The notes: generated from the sequence alone by a model not told the origin. A stretch of 64,000 bases of DNA from Tillus elongatus (GCA_964006375.1 OZ023270.1:55782536-55846535); one strand, 5' to 3'. Shown: positions 39,925 through 51,574, counted from the first letter of the stretch. Program-made: numbers and translations.

Positions 39925-40950
39925 TGATGCATTTTTGATCCGTTGACGATTATTGCTGGCAGCTTTTCTTAGTTCTGCTATACTTATTTCACGACAAGCG
40001 TTCCTTTTTTTGTCGTAAAGTTCCTCGCGACTTTGGGGCCTTTGTACACCTTATTCTTAACAGAACCCCATTAATAGAAATATAGTGGCGTAATGTCAGA
40101 CGACCGAGGAGGCCACTGTTCAAAAGGACTTTTCCTGCCAACCCATCTTGATGAAAGATGTACATTTAGCCAATTTTTGACAAACTGAGAGTTGTGAATG
40201 GATGCACCGTCTAGTTGAAAATACATATCTTTTCGAACGTTGATAGGCATACCTTCGATACAGTCCCATAATTCATTTTAAAAAAAATGAAGCAATCGAT
40301 CTGCGTTCAAGGTGTTGTCAAAAGAAAAAGGACGAATTATTCTATCCCCTTAAATTCCACATCACGTATCAGTTTTTGTGAATACTGGGCTTTACAATTG
40401 ATAACCCAGTAAGGGTTTTCAGCAGAACGATATCTGGAATTTTGGGCAGATACCATTCCATTGGTGGTGAATGTTGCCTCATCCGTAAATAAAATGTTAC
40501 TTAAAAATTTTCTATCATTCAGAAGGTTATCTTTGGTCCAAAGGCAATAATCTAATCGTTCCAGATCATCACCTTCTCTCAACGAGTGCAGAAACTTTGG
40601 CTTAAAAGGCTTTATTTTATGACGCACAATGCATCTTCTGATTTTTTATCTACTTACATCCAATGCAACAGCCCTTTGACGTAAATTTATCTGGGGCTTG
40701 GCTTAAGTTGAAGCCAAGATTATGCTATCATCACTACTTTATAACTATTTCTAACAGCCGAGATATTGTTCACCACACTTGCCGTTTGAGAGAATCACGC
40801 ATTCAAGGCTGCTGCAGTTACGCGCCTAATTGGATTTATATGTGGATGGCTCCGATTGAATTCATCAGCAACTTCTATGCTCTTTCGAACACCATCACCA
40901 AACAATCTTATTGATTCATTTTTTTCTCTTACACTGAGACACAGGCATTT
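39925..40950 (-). pseudogene. Tc1/mariner-like transposase relic (minus)
   Basis: N-terminal helix-turn-helix region 'EKNESIRLFGDGVRKSIEVA' and 'DEFNRSHPHINPI' (about 40850-40950), then decayed text, then an open stretch 40337-40627. That stretch has 'KPFKPKFLHSLREGDDLERL' and the first catalytic block 'ILFTDEATFTTNGMV'. Further frames give 'DMYFQLDGASIHNSQ' (second Asp) and 'SSDITPLYFY' (the third acidic position is Tyr here). The C-terminus ends with 'RIKNASGLEGG'. Frameshifts and stops throughout. It belongs to the same family as 41629-42009. Confidence 0.8.
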
Positions 40951-41628
40951 TGCTGGCTGACTCACAGTTAATGTCAACTTGACATTTATCGCAATATTTT
41001 ACAAGGTGCTAATTTGTTTCCATGACAATCTACCCGTTAAAATCTGATGGAAAATTTGGACCTAAAAATTTACAAAAAAGTAAAAATTCAAATTTTGACT
41101 TAAAACTCGGTATCTACAGTTACGATTGAATTCTGAATAATTTTTTGAAGTAACTTTTTTGACATCCCTAACGCATCGCGAAATATAGAGAAGCGGCCCT
41201 ATTTCTGAAATCATAGTAGGCTGTACCAAAATTTAAGTCTCCAGCTTTAAAGACAACGAAGTTATGGGCAGTTAAAGAAACAAATTTTGGAGTTTTCCTC
41301 AAAACGTCAAACTCGCAAATTTAAACGTCAAAATTGGCAATGTTTAGGCAAATAATGTGAAACAAATACCGATTGTGAAAAGAAAATGTTGCAAGAAGAG
41401 TGTTCTGCAAACCCTTAAGTTTCAGATTCAACCGTCACTGCCCTTCATTTTACTAAAATATTTACAAAATATTCATTTCAAATAGACCCTTTCTTTGATG
41501 CTTTGGCTGTCAGTTTAGTTAAGTTGGTGCCTTTTTGGATATTTATTTGTAGGTTTAGTGAAGTTTATGGTTTAACGGTCCATAATTTTTTTTAGCTAAT
41601 TTTCGTAGAACAAATTTGTAATGCATTT

Positions 41629-42009
41629 TTGCAGTTTTTATCGAAATATGATGCGTTTATAAGAAAAAAATCTGGACGCAGTATGCCCATGAACGTGCGA
41701 CAAGATATGTATTTTCAATTAGACGGTGCATCCATTTACAACTCTCAGTTAGTCAGAAACTGCCTAAATCTACATTTTCCATTAAGATGGATTGGCAGGA
41801 ATAGTCCTTTTGAACAGTGGCCTCCTCGGTCTCCTGACATTACGCCACTAGACTTCTATTTCTTGGGTTCTGTTAAGCATAAGGAGTACAAAGAAAGGCC
41901 CCAAAGTCTCGAGGAACTTTGCGAGAAAAGAATACAGGCTTGCCGTGAAACAAATATAGCAAAACTAAAAAAAGTTGCCAGCAAGCATAGTAAACGGAAC
42001 GAGGCTTAA
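41629..42009 (+). pseudogene. Tc1/mariner-like transposase C-terminal fragment (plus)
   Basis: Open 126 codons covering the last third of the transposase: 'MYFQLDGASIYNSQLV' (second Asp), 'WPPRSPDITPLDFYFLG' (third Asp retained; 42 residues after the second by my count) and the C-terminal 'SLEELCEKRIQACRETNIAK'. The N-terminus and first Asp are absent, replaced by sequence of the (TA)n-core family. It is a close relative of the minus-strand relic at 39925-40950, better preserved at the third Asp. Confidence 0.8.
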
Positions 42010-42509
42010 AGGTGGGTTAGTTAAAGCAGACTACATTTAATAATTTTGTATTCAATTTAATTGCACTTTTGTTAGAGTTTATGCTTAAGTTGAGTTGAAT
42101 AAATCACGTACCATTGTTTTCTTTTTGATATTGACGATGTTTGTTGTTTCCATGGCAATCTACCTGTTCAAATCTGATGAAAAATATACTCTAAAAATTT
42201 ACAAAAAAGTAAAAATTTGAATTTTGACTTGAAACTCGGTATCTGCAGTTAAAATTGAATTCTGAAAGTTAAAAAAAAAACCTTTATTGGATATCTCTAA
42301 CGCATCGTCAAATATAGAGAACCGGTCCTATTCCTGAAGTCATAGCAGGCTGGGTTGACATCTGAAATTCGAAGTGGGTAGGCTACTCAAACAGCCTAAT
42401 AACGTTTTACATCTGTACAAAAAATAAAATCGCTATCTCTAAAAATAAAGAAAATACAAGCGTGTTTTCATCTTAAGTGTGTCACCCTGTATACACACAC
42501 ACATACATC

Positions 42510-42511
<2 letters not shown>

Positions 42512-42597
<86 letters not shown>
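42512..42597. repeat. (TA)n microsatellite
   Basis: TA tract flanked by a CA/CACA stretch on the left (42490-42508) and by a third copy of the 'aaaacgtcattaggctgtttgaatagcctac' inverted-repeat end on the right (about 42610). Confidence 0.95.
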
Positions 42598-42600
<3 letters not shown>

Positions 42601-42659
42601 GTATATATGTAAAACGTCATTAGGCTGTTTGAATAGCCTACCCACTTCAAATATATAGC

Positions 42660-43535
42660 CTCTTTCTGGTCTTCTATGGCTGTTAGGCATTGCTGGTTCC
42701 ACCATAATTTTCTAAATTCCTTTTTATATAGACTATTCTTATATTGAATACCTTTACTGCTATCATCATAGAAAACCTCGTTAAATTTTTCATGTATCTA
42801 TTTGCCCAAGTCTATCTAGAGCTTGGCCAAACAAAGTAGCAAAGTATGCCTAATCCGCTTTGATCAAATTCAACTTATTTTTATGGTTTTCAAGCAAGAA
42901 TTGATGTGACTTACTATCGTTTCTTAGATAATTTTGTGTGTCTGAGCGAGCATTGAAGAAGCCAACGCCATTGTTAAATGAATAAGTTATCGCAAAATGA
43001 CAATATCTCAAAGTTGTATCAGTCACATACCAGATGTTTATCTGTGAAGCTATTCTGGGAGAGCTTAAAGTTAAATCTATAGCCGATTTGTTGGTCGAGT
43101 TTGGTTTAGCTACAATAGTTTCACCTCCCTTATTGTGGAAAACTAATCCACAATTCTCTATTGCTAGTAGCAAGTTACTACCTGCTGTGTCATTCCATGT
43201 GCTACCGAATGCAAAGTTGTGCGTATTAAAATCCCTAGCCAAAATTATTGAAGCCCTTAACTGCCCAAAAAAGATTTCCCATTGATTAATAGAAATGCTG
43301 CTGCCTAGCCTAACATACACAAAAGATAATTCAGAGTGTATTGTTGTGTATTGTAAGTGATGTATTTCTGTTATTGCTAATTTTGTAATGGAGTTTCTAA
43401 TAATAATGGCCACACCTCCATACCCGTCACTTCTGTCTTTGCGCATTATGCTAAAACCCGAAAAACTAAGATGGTTATTCGTACCCAACCAGGTTTCGCT
43501 GATTAATACAATGTCTATGTTATTATCAAACATAC
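42660..43535 (-). pseudogene. I/jockey-like LINE endonuclease fragment, part 1
   Basis: Minus-strand AP-endonuclease of a non-LTR element, open for 227 codons (42850-43533). It has 'NNIDIVLISETWLG' (catalytic Glu), 'YGGVAIIIRNS', 'ARDFNTHNFAFGSTW' (catalytic DFN, with Arg for Gly), and 'NKSAIDLTLSSPRIA' (conserved D-L-T). The closing 'SDH' appears as 'RYCHFAI', so the catalytic His is kept but the Asp is lost. Weak downstream traces run to about 42660. The N-terminal end continues beyond the Gypsy 2 insertion, at 46906 and above. Confidence 0.85.
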
Positions 43536-43906
43536 TGTTACGTTGTTCGGGGTTCTGGATTTGTTGACGACCAAAACACAGCTTTTCAAACTACTAATTT
43601 ATTATAAGCAACTATTTTTAACAGCAGTATCAACTAAAATGTTTCTCTCTATTATTTAATGTCCATAGAATTATATTCCACTATTCGCCTTCTATGATCG
43701 CTTCTTAAACACCAACACTTACCGCTGACTCGCTTAATACTCTATGGTCACTTCTTCACCACACGGACTTAATACTGAACTAACTTACTCTACGCACCGA
43801 TCGTCTATTTATACTGTTTATAGAGATTCTAGGCGTTCTACACTATTCTAAACCTGTCACTTCTGGTCTATTCTAGAAGTTTCATTCCATAATGTTCGCT
43901 GTGACA
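43536..43906 (-). repeat. Gypsy 2 left (3') LTR
   Basis: 371 bp; a few percent different from the right LTR by eye. Confidence 0.9.
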
Positions 43907-43917
43907 CTGTCCCGCTC

Positions 43918-44526
43918 TTATATTCGATCGCCCCGGTCGAATTCTGACATTTCTTGGTATGGCGTAAGTCTGTGCATATGGACCACCTTCATCTTGCTCT
44001 TCGGGCTCCTCTGAATGCGATAGACAGCGTCATTGATCCTTCTGATCACCTTATAAGGACCTTCCCATAACTTCTGTAGTTTCGGTGACCGTCCCTTGCG
44101 TCGTACTGGATTGTAGAACAACACCCGATCTTCCTCTTTAAAACCAGCTGAACTAGCTCGCACGTCATAACGGGTCTTCATGCAGTCGCTTTCTATTCGT
44201 ATATGCATTCCGACAGCAGAGTGGATGGTTTTACTTCTCGTCAATAGGTTGGAGCTTTTTTCAAGCGAAGTTCCTAGGTGGTGCTGGTTCTTCCGTGTAG
44301 TTGCCGTTGTTCTGGTGCTTCTACTTGCATAAATATCTTGGCAGGCCATATTCATCCTGTCGACATGGGCTCTGTTCCAACAAAGGTGTTTACTGACCTT
44401 TTTCTGGGTTGGCTTCACATTTACGTGGTATTTGCACCCTTCGTCTTGTACTTCTCTCATACTTGCTTCTCCACTTGCTTCTGGCTGAATAACTGGGCCG
44501 TATCTTTCTCTCACATCTCTTTTCAT
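43918..44526 (-). pseudogene. Gypsy 2 integrase C-terminal remnant
   Basis: Open 202 codons. The first half is a scrambled junction of linker pieces ('KYHVNVKPTQKKVSKHLC', 'ATTRKNQHHLGTSLEKSS'). The second half is the integrase C-terminal domain: 'MKTRYDVRASSAGFKEEDRV', 'LFYNPVRRKGRSPKLQKLWE' and 'GPYKVIRRINDAVYRIQRSP', with the G-P-Y-x-V motif, ending 'HMHRLTPYQ'. No DDE core is present, so it cannot integrate DNA. Confidence 0.85.
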
Positions 44527-44574
44527 TGGAATGGCACTTTCACGGCAGACGTTGCTATTTTCCTCTATGGTGAT

Positions 44575-45150
44575 TTACCGCACTACCAGGTTACTACCAG
44601 GCGACATTATTATTTCTTCACCGCAGATAGTCAGGATGATCGTGCCAAGATCAATTTTAGCGCACTTACCCTGAAGTATGTCCAAGCCAATTATAATCGG
44701 GTCTGATATGGCGGCGACTATGGCTCTCTGCTTTGCCTTCCATGTCCCAATTTGCAGCTCGACGTCAGTTTCGCCAAATACCTGGATTCGATCACCACCG
44801 GCTGCATTTACTCTATACACTCTGTCTGACTCTCTTACTCACCATCTTGGAACCATGTTGAGGCGAATAATCGTCCTAGGTGCGCCTGTGTCGGCGACCA
44901 TCTGAGCCTTATTACCGCTTACGTATCCGTATACGACGAGAGCGCTGCCAGAATAACTAACCTGAGAAATGGTTACCGGCCTTAGCTTCACTTTTTCCCT
45001 TAGGTGTGATCTTAGAGCCCAACATTCGTCCCTTATATGTCCCACCTTGCCGCAGTTCCAGCAGCGCAAGGCATTTGCACGGTGAGCCCTTATTGGGTGT
45101 TCATTAGACGTCGGCCTTATTTGTTCTGCCATTTTCTCTAGTAGCTGCAT
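44575..45150 (-). pseudogene. Gypsy 2 nucleocapsid and protease
   Basis: Two open pieces in different frames. 44839-45150: one intact CCHC zinc knuckle, 'CWNCGKVGHIRDEC', then an aspartic protease active site 'MVADTGAPRTII' (D-T-G). 44575-44820: the second half of the protease, with the flap-side 'WKAKQRAIVAAI' and the conserved 'PIIIGLDILQGKCAKIDL'. The frameshift between the two lies near 44830. Family role: cleavage of the retroelement polyprotein. Confidence 0.85.
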
Positions 45151-46345
45151 GATTTGAATGAATCTGTTTTATGGTCTTCTTTGACTTGGAGACTGCGAAC
45201 TTTCACATGACTTTCCGACGCTTGCTTTACCACTTCAAACTCCAAGGAATATGCCAAAGCATCGTTCAAGTTTTTGTGTCTCGCCATCCTCAGCGCCTGC
45301 TGCGTGTCGGTATCTCTGATGGCGTCATTGAAGGTTTGCACCGACAGCTGGTTTTAAAACTCCATCGGAGCTATGGGATAGGATAATCGCGTCAGTTTGA
45401 CAACGTCCGCGTGGAGATGTTGGGAGACTTTTGCCTGGTTTCTGACAACGATTTTTCAACTGCAATCGATACAACTGTTGTAAATGCTCGCCAAACCTCA
45501 TTTCTAATTGATGTCTGATGCCGTCAAAACTTAGCGGTTCTTCCCTGGGAATACCTTGAAGCACGTCGATGGCATCTCCTCTGAGAGCTACTATTAACGA
45601 GGTCGCTTTCTCTATCTCTCGCCCCAACCATTTGCTGTAGCAGCGGCTTCGAACTGGCGTAGATAAATAGGACTGAGCCATCAAAAGTGGGAACCATAAT
45701 TCTTACGTGGCTATCTTCGTGTCTGATGTTTCCCTTGACTAGGGTATCATATTTATTTTCTAGTGATTGCATTTGCTCCTATACCTCCGCTTGTACTTCC
45801 TGCACACTCGTCAGCTTGTCATGTACATCGTCGCTGGTACCCCTTACTCGACTTTGTACTTGTTGGAAGATGTCGTCTTTTACCTGCTTCATACGTTCAT
45901 CCACATACAAAGTAATATTCTCAATTCTGCTGGCTTGTTCTTGCAGAATTTTCTTTGTTTCTTCGTCTCTTCTTCTGGCTTCTTCATCTCTTTTTCTCAT
46001 TTCTCCTTTGGCTTCTTCGTCCCTTTTTCTCAATTTCTCTCTTATCTCTTCGTTTCTTTTTCTGGCTTCTTCGTCTCTTTTTCTAACCTCTTCATCTCTT
46101 TTTCTCATTTCCTCATTAGCTTCTTTGTCTCTTTTTCTGGACTCTTCATCTCTTTTTCTCATTTCTTCTTTGGCCCCTTCGTCTCATTTTCTCCTTTTTT
46201 CTTTCGGTTCTTCGTCTATTTTTCTTAGCTCTACTTTAATCTCTTCATCTCTTTTTCTGGCTTCTTCATCTCCTTTTCTGGCATCTTCTTTAATTTATTT
46301 AATCAATTCCAATAGCTGGGCGTCCATATTGGCTGTTGCGCTACG
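45151..46345 (-). pseudogene. Gypsy 2 gag with charged repeat coiled coil
   Basis: Probable start near 46328 (MDAQLLELIK), then a stop. The N-terminal third (45779-46280) is a long run of Arg/Lys/Glu/Asp built from units like RKRDEEA and MRKRDEE, repeated about a dozen times; it should form a single long helix or coiled coil. It continues into 'ENITLYVDERMKQVKDDIFQ'. The capsid region follows in other frames: 'IMVPTFDGS', 'KATSLIVALRGDAIDVLQGI', 'FDGIRHQLEMRFGEHL', then 'AIRDTDTQQALRMARHKNLN' (45138-45341). Several shifts and stops. The repeat is also visible as long Ser/Leu/Phe frames on the other strand, which are shadows. Confidence 0.8.
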
Positions 46346-46526
46346 TGTCTTAGGCATCGACGTACTTAAAGCTGGTACACAGTTTATTCTGTTTTAAGAA
46401 CACACCCAGTTATGAATTACTGCTGACACTGATCTTCCAGAGATTCTAGAAATTTTAACGTTGTTCAACGAATATTCCGGAAAATATTTCTGCTAGCAGC
46501 TTGAAAATCCCACTTCTGACACCAGT

Positions 46527-46901
46527 TGTTACGTTGTACGGGGTTCTGGATTTGTTGACGAACAAAACACAGCTTTTCAAACTACTTATTTATTATATGC
46601 AACTATTTTCCAACACCAGTATCAACTAAAATGTTTCTCTCTATTATTAAATGTCCATAGAATTATTTTCCACTATTCGCCTTCTATGATCGCTTCTTAA
46701 ACACCAACACTTACCGCTGACTCGCTTAATACTCTATGATCACTTCTTCTACACCACACTGACTTAATACTGAACTAACTTACTCTGCGCACCGGTGGTC
46801 TATTTATACTGTTTATAGAGATTCTAGACGTTCTACACTATTCTACACCTGTCACTTCTGGTCTATTCTAGAAATGTCATTTCAGAGTGCTCGCTGTGAC
46901 A
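46527..46901 (-). repeat. Gypsy 2 right (5') LTR
   Basis: 375 bp, bounded by the primer-binding-type site on the left and the ATAC duplication on the right. Confidence 0.9.
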
Positions 46902-46905
46902 ATAC

Positions 46906-47000
46906 ATTTTTCTAGCTGACCCTTATTTGTAAATAAAATATTCAAGACAAACATTTTGATTACGTAAGATTTTTACAATACTATCTTTGACGTCATCATC
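46906..47000 (-). pseudogene. I/jockey-like LINE endonuclease fragment, part 2 (N-terminus)
   Basis: On the minus strand 'KMFVLNILFTNKGQLEKC' precedes the part at 43533 when the Gypsy element is ignored. This matches the start of LINE endonucleases (usually L-K-I..-W-N-A-N-G-L..). It is short and degraded. Confidence 0.5.
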
Positions 47001-47937
47001 TATCATCTCAAAGCTATTGTGATTTTTGTAACTTTATTTTTTAATAGCATACAATTTTTTGAGCTATTCGAAAACTTTGATGTAAACGGGAACGAAAAGG
47101 TAAACGTTAAAAATTTGGTAATGTCTAGGCGCTGTAATACCTCACATTTTAGGTCTGTTATGATTCAACAGTAAATTTAACATTTTGCAAATAACATTTT
47201 TTGCAATATAAATTCAAACGCTAAAGCAAATCGCATACAAGAATTATTGTTATTTTACTGCTTTATTCAAAAATATAACTTCACGATTGAAATTAATTCA
47301 TACGACAGAAGCAGGAAATTGCTCTCGCAGTTTTTATACAACCCAATTTTTTTAATGTATTAATTTAACACTTCACTCGGAAACTAAATTCGCAATTAAC
47401 TTCCCTGAATAACTTGCCTCTACGTTTATTTCAAGTGAGCGTTGCAGAACTAAAATAAAATTCTTACTGTACAAAAGTAATCTTGCTGTTTGTGAAAACT
47501 CGTTTAATGGACTTTTCATCTTTGAGGCGAACGTGCACTTTAAATTAAACCAAACTTTATAAAACAACCGTACGTAATCTTGTAAGTCTTCTTGCTGTTT
47601 TAGTTTTTTGTTTTGGCATTTCTCATTGCTCAGTTTTGATTAACACCAGGGATAAGTTAGGTTTGTTTTAGTTCGTAATAGGTTCTGAGGAAAATCCTTA
47701 AGTGAGTAGCGCTTTTGATACAGATCATGTTTATTTCTTGGTTGTTTACTTTGAAAATCGGGCGTGGGAATAAAATATATGACATCGTGCTATCCTGAGG
47801 ATCCAATCCACGAAGATTTAAGCGAGACTTCTTAAACATGTAATAAGCGGATCTTATATCCTATTGAAAAGATCGCTAAAAAATTCAAATTTTAAGATTG
47901 CTCTTTTGATTTTATACTGCATTTTCATGCTTACCTA
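47001..47937. other. No recognised feature
   Basis: AT-rich with only background-length frames. It could contain the 5' part of the LINE, but no motif is visible. Confidence 0.4.
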
Positions 47938-48262
47938 TACAGTATGTCCCACGTAGACCTTCCATTAGCTGCATCTGGAGTACGGCTCACAATTTAATTG
48001 TGAAAATTCATGCACGTGGGTTTCTCGAAATTTCCAGGTCACTGAAAATAGTGACGCTAGTATGGACTTCCGGTTATACCGGAGGTAGAGGTCAACTTTC
48101 TCATTTTAAATGGAAGATGGTGTTTTTTATTACGGATCTAGATTGCTCGTCAAATTTTATGGTAGGTTTTACTAGCATGTTATGTCATTTTTCTCAACCA
48201 TTTTCGAGATATTTGACTTGTTTAAAAATTTCTCAAAAAACGTTGTCACATTTGTGTGTTTT
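47938..48262. repeat. Transposon-arm-like sequence
   Basis: Resembles the arms of the fold-back element at 55319-57947 in order of elements: 'cgtagacctt', a 'cttccggttataccggaggt' hairpin-like stretch, 'tctcaaaaaacg'. It starts near 'agtatgtcccacgtagacc'. The partner arm was not found. Confidence 0.45.
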
Positions 48263-48602
48263 GTTTCTTTAACGTCAGCCTAGTTCCGCGACAATGGCCA
48301 ATCACCGACGCGAGGGAGCAGTTTCACCACACGATCCTGGAAATTTTGCCGAACCCCAGCCCTTCTGTAAGGAGGGTAGTGATCTTTAACGTGCCCAACA
48401 TCGCATGTACAAGGGACCGACGGCTTTACGCCCCCTCCGAAGGGCGGAACGTGCAGACATTCAACTTGCCCAAATACAATGCCAGAACCTCGGTTGATGT
48501 TAATGTTACAGTTTGTACTGAAAAAGTGAAAGGAGAACCCTGTGATTGAACCCAGTACTCTTCGGTTCAGAGGCACACGTTCTTACCTCTGAACCACCGA
48601 GG
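48263..48602 (-). mobile_element. tRNA-derived SINE
   Basis: Full-length copy: tRNA-like head at the right end (complement of 'gaaccaccgagg'), B-box-like GGGTTCAATCACAGG, and tail 'gttaaagaaac' at the left end. Confidence 0.8.
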
Positions 48603-48728
48603 CTCTAATTGTCACATTCACACACCTGTATTTCTCTTATTTTTCAACCTGAAGAGTTGAAATTTTAAAATGCAAATTTTGAAATGCCACAAAATATTTG
48701 GAATTTACTAAAGCTAGTACAAGTTAGA

Positions 48729-49470
48729 CAGGGTGTCCGAAATAGACCGGTCAATGGTGTCAAACTTAATAACTCTCTTATTTTGAATAGAACACCCTAT
48801 ATTTTATAACGTTAGTTCATGTACTTTTTATTGTTCTTTCGATTGGTCTCAGCATTCCCTATACCTAAGTCCCACCGATTTGAAGATATTTTAACATCAT
48901 TTGCGATAAGCAATAATTATTAATCAGTTTAGCAGGTTGCCTATGAGATGAAAATTTTAAACTTCAACTTCAGACATAAATAAAATATGCGACGACTTTT
49001 GAATATAACTTTTATTTACGAGGAGTATAATCGAATTATTAACAGAGGATGTGTGGTTGCAAAGAGATTTCCCCATACACACAGATAAACTCGTTACATG
49101 ATCAGAATACTACTAAAAAAATGTCTAACAATGGAGTGCTTCGACCAAAATTTCATAAGAGTAAAGCATTATTATGGAACAAAGAGATTTGTGTGTTATC
49201 ACTTCACAATAAATGTTCGAAATTTGCAACGTTCACTTCGAGGCATTTGATGGCTCCTTTAGTGATGGACCCGTGGCTCAAGAAAGGTAATCTGGCCCCA
49301 TTGCGTTGAAGGCTTCTAATATTGTGGCTATCATATCTTGTTTTGGTTCCTGGTAAACTGTTCTTAATGCACGCCCAGATACTAACATCTAGTGGAGTCA
49401 AGTCTGGTGAGCGGACCGGCCTATGATGAAGACCACCGTTAGCTATCCATATGTTTCCTGGAGTAGGTCG
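48729..49470 (-). mobile_element. Tc1/mariner-like element fragment
   Basis: A terminus CAGGGTGTCCGAAATAGACC begins at 48729, next to the C-terminal part of a minus-strand transposase (49204-49470): 'SPDLTPLDVSIWACIKN' (third acidic residue Asp) and the closing 'LEVNVANFEHLL'. The other end and the rest of the gene were not found. A minus frame through 49204-49401 is open but starts at an internal Met. Confidence 0.75.
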
Positions 49471-50258
49471 CTTACTATCTGTGTTAACTTATTTTATATA
49501 CCTACGTATCCGACGTCTCACGCCATAGATTAATCAAAGACATAAGTTTTAAAGTGTCTGAATCCTCCGACTACAACCGCTTTCAAGGCAAGATCCATAA
49601 ACAACATCACAATGGTTCAATTGTGATAAAACAAGACTAACGCATAGTAATAATGTAAGATCTTTATCCAAGCTTGGTCTGTGTATAAATTAGTTTAAGG
49701 GCTTAGTAGGATTTTTTTAAACACATAGAGAGATGATCCCCGAAACTCAAATCTGAAATCATAGGCAACCTCAAACTCTTAGCTTCTGACTTAACAGGAA
49801 GAATATTACCATTCATTTCCACACGCACGCGCTCCATCTCACCTCCACCAAGACTTAAAACAATGACAAATGATTTTTCTACAATGCAATAATTTCTTTA
49901 ACAAAACATTCAACATAATATTCTCTAAGGCATATTTAGCAGCACGTCAATAAAGCTATTCCAAATGCAAAACTGTTTTGTATCCGGGTCTTTAAACCAC
50001 CCCTAAACGTCACATATGACTTCCTGTTTGACAAAAATCGTTTACTTTTTAAATGCTTTTTGAGCTTTGGGAATAAATAATGGTGCGATGGTATTAAATA
50101 ATGCCGGCTAATAGAGCTACCAATTGAAACATTTAGTGCAATCAACGACGTGTGAGCAGCAAAAAGAGCATATATTTCTATTATTTTCCACAGCTTTTTG
50201 CATAAATTTCTAGCTCAATTTAGTTAGCAACCCACTTTATTATGCTCCCGTGACAGTT
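49471..50258. other. No recognised feature
   Basis: No coding frame or repeat family recognised. Confidence 0.4.
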
Positions 50259-51545
50259 CTACCTTATCGCAGAGAATATAGCTGGCTTTTGGACTCGGAA
50301 TTCTTGGACCACTTTCAATTGCTCTTTAGTCTCTGGGTAATAGTAATGGACCAATGTTTGTTTTATAGTGACAAGACGACCTAAAAAGTTTCTGGACATT
50401 TCCTTTGCAATTGTTAAACGAGGCCGTCTATAATTAGCGTTGAAGCATTTCGGATTTATTTTGTAAGTTATTTTATGGCTCAATGTAACTTGACACCATA
50501 CAATAGAAAGAGAGAGATTTGGTTCATAAAGCGTATTATAAAATCAATCAATTGAAAGTTCACAATACCACGGGGTTTACCAATTTAAAAGAAAATGGTA
50601 GTTAAGTTATTAAATTTGAATATAATTACTTTAAAAATAGAAAATGCAGAAAATCACTCAAACTAAACAAATTTATTTGGCATTCATTGCTGCTGGTGTT
50701 GTAATGCAGCTAAGGGTTTCAACTGCTGTATGATGTGATGTTACCATTTAGAGCTGGTAAGACTGCTGCGATAATGTTCAGGCGTTAATAAGGAGCTGCC
50801 ACCCGGTAGGAATGTTATTAACATTTGCGCATTTGTCCCCCAGTAAAAACGTGGTTCACATTTGTTGCCCGGTAGAAACGTGGTTGACATTTGTCTCCCG
50901 GTAGAAACATGACATTTGTCTTCCGGTAGAAACGGGACAACTGAATTGAAGTAATATATCGCCTACTCTGGCATTTCTTTATTGTGAACTTATTGCTTAA
51001 AATTGAAATCAGAAAGATGAACAGGCTCGTTCCAAAAATTGACATTTCAAGTCAACTTTCAACTATTCACTGTCTAGCCATCTTGAGTCATAGAATAAAA
51101 TGTTATTCATTGAAATAAAACAATTTGGCATCATGTATACTACAATAACTTGTATGATTAATAGAAACGTGTAAAACGTTAAAATTTTGTCGAAAGTTTA
51201 TTTCGTGATGAACAATGATGAAACGCATGTTTAGAGGAAATGCTTAATGTGGCTGCTAAACGTTTTGACTCAAATAATCGATCTTCTAAGATCATGTCAT
51301 AGACATAATCAACCTTTTCTTGAGTGGTCATAGAAACTGATATCTGATCATACTCATTTAAATTCCGCAACCCAGTTTTTAATAGTAGCATGGGAAGGAC
51401 ATTGACCACCTAAGGTTTCTACCATGTGAGTAAAAATTGCTTTGCCCGATACCCCCTTTTAAAATATGTCTATTATTACACAGAAAATTCTATTCGAGTC
51501 GCTTTAAAGTTTGAGAAAATTCGTTTGTTGCATGAAGGATAATCC
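50259..51545 (-). pseudogene. Mariner (DD34D-type) transposase relic in two pieces
   Basis: N-terminal piece, about 51179-51545: 'GQCPSHATIKNWVAEFK', the first helix-turn-helix of mariner transposases, then 'VSMTTQEKVDYVYDMILEDR' and 'RLAATLSIS', the second one. C-terminal-ward piece, 50259-50483: 'VTIKQTLVHYYYPETKEQLK', which stands where mariner has V-T-x-D-E-T-W-V-H-H-Y-x-P-E-x-K-x-Q; the catalytic Asp-Glu is changed to Lys-Gln. The intervening 0.7 kb is unrelated and includes a short tandem repeat. It differs in type from the other Tc1/mariner relics here. Non-functional. Confidence 0.7.
50826..50940. repeat. Short tandem repeat, 4 units of ~25-30 bp
   Basis: Units read 'tttgtc(c/t)cccggtagaaacgtgg...aca', with the last two units shortened by about 4 bp. 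Function unknown. Confidence 0.7.
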
Positions 51546-51574
51546 AGTTCTTCTAACCACACTTACTAATACAT

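Larger units (their letters stand above)
39505..42448. mobile_element. Nested inverted repeats with two head-to-head Tc1/mariner-like relics
   Basis: Outer inverted repeats are 39505-39601 and about 42340-42448 ('gatagcgatttcaatttttgtacagatgtaaaac' and its complement). Inside, a terminus CAGCCTACTATAATTTCAGG begins at 39602, and the complement of CAGCCTGCTATGACTTCAGG ends near 42340. A third terminus of the same type ends at about 41222. One transposase relic is on the minus strand (39925-40950) and another on the plus strand (41629-42009). Between them, 41223-41600 matches the interior of the (TA)n-core element copy 1 (5690-5990). Confidence 0.65.
43536..46901 (-). mobile_element. Ty3/Gypsy LTR retrotransposon 2, internally deleted
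   Basis: Complete outer structure: LTRs at 43536-43906 and 46527-46901, each TG...CA, flanked by the same 4 bp, ATAC (43532-43535 and 46902-46905). Minus-strand order after the 5' LTR is a primer-binding-type TGGTGTCAGAAGTGGGAT, gag, protease, then directly the integrase C-terminus. Reverse transcriptase, RNase H and the integrase core are missing. It sits inside the LINE endonuclease relic. Confidence 0.9.

Noticed and set aside
45687..46397. Plus-strand 236-codon Ser/Leu/Phe-rich frame resembling a membrane protein
   Set aside because: It is the opposite strand of the charged Gypsy 2 gag repeat; Glu/Lys/Arg codons read backwards give Phe/Leu/Ser.
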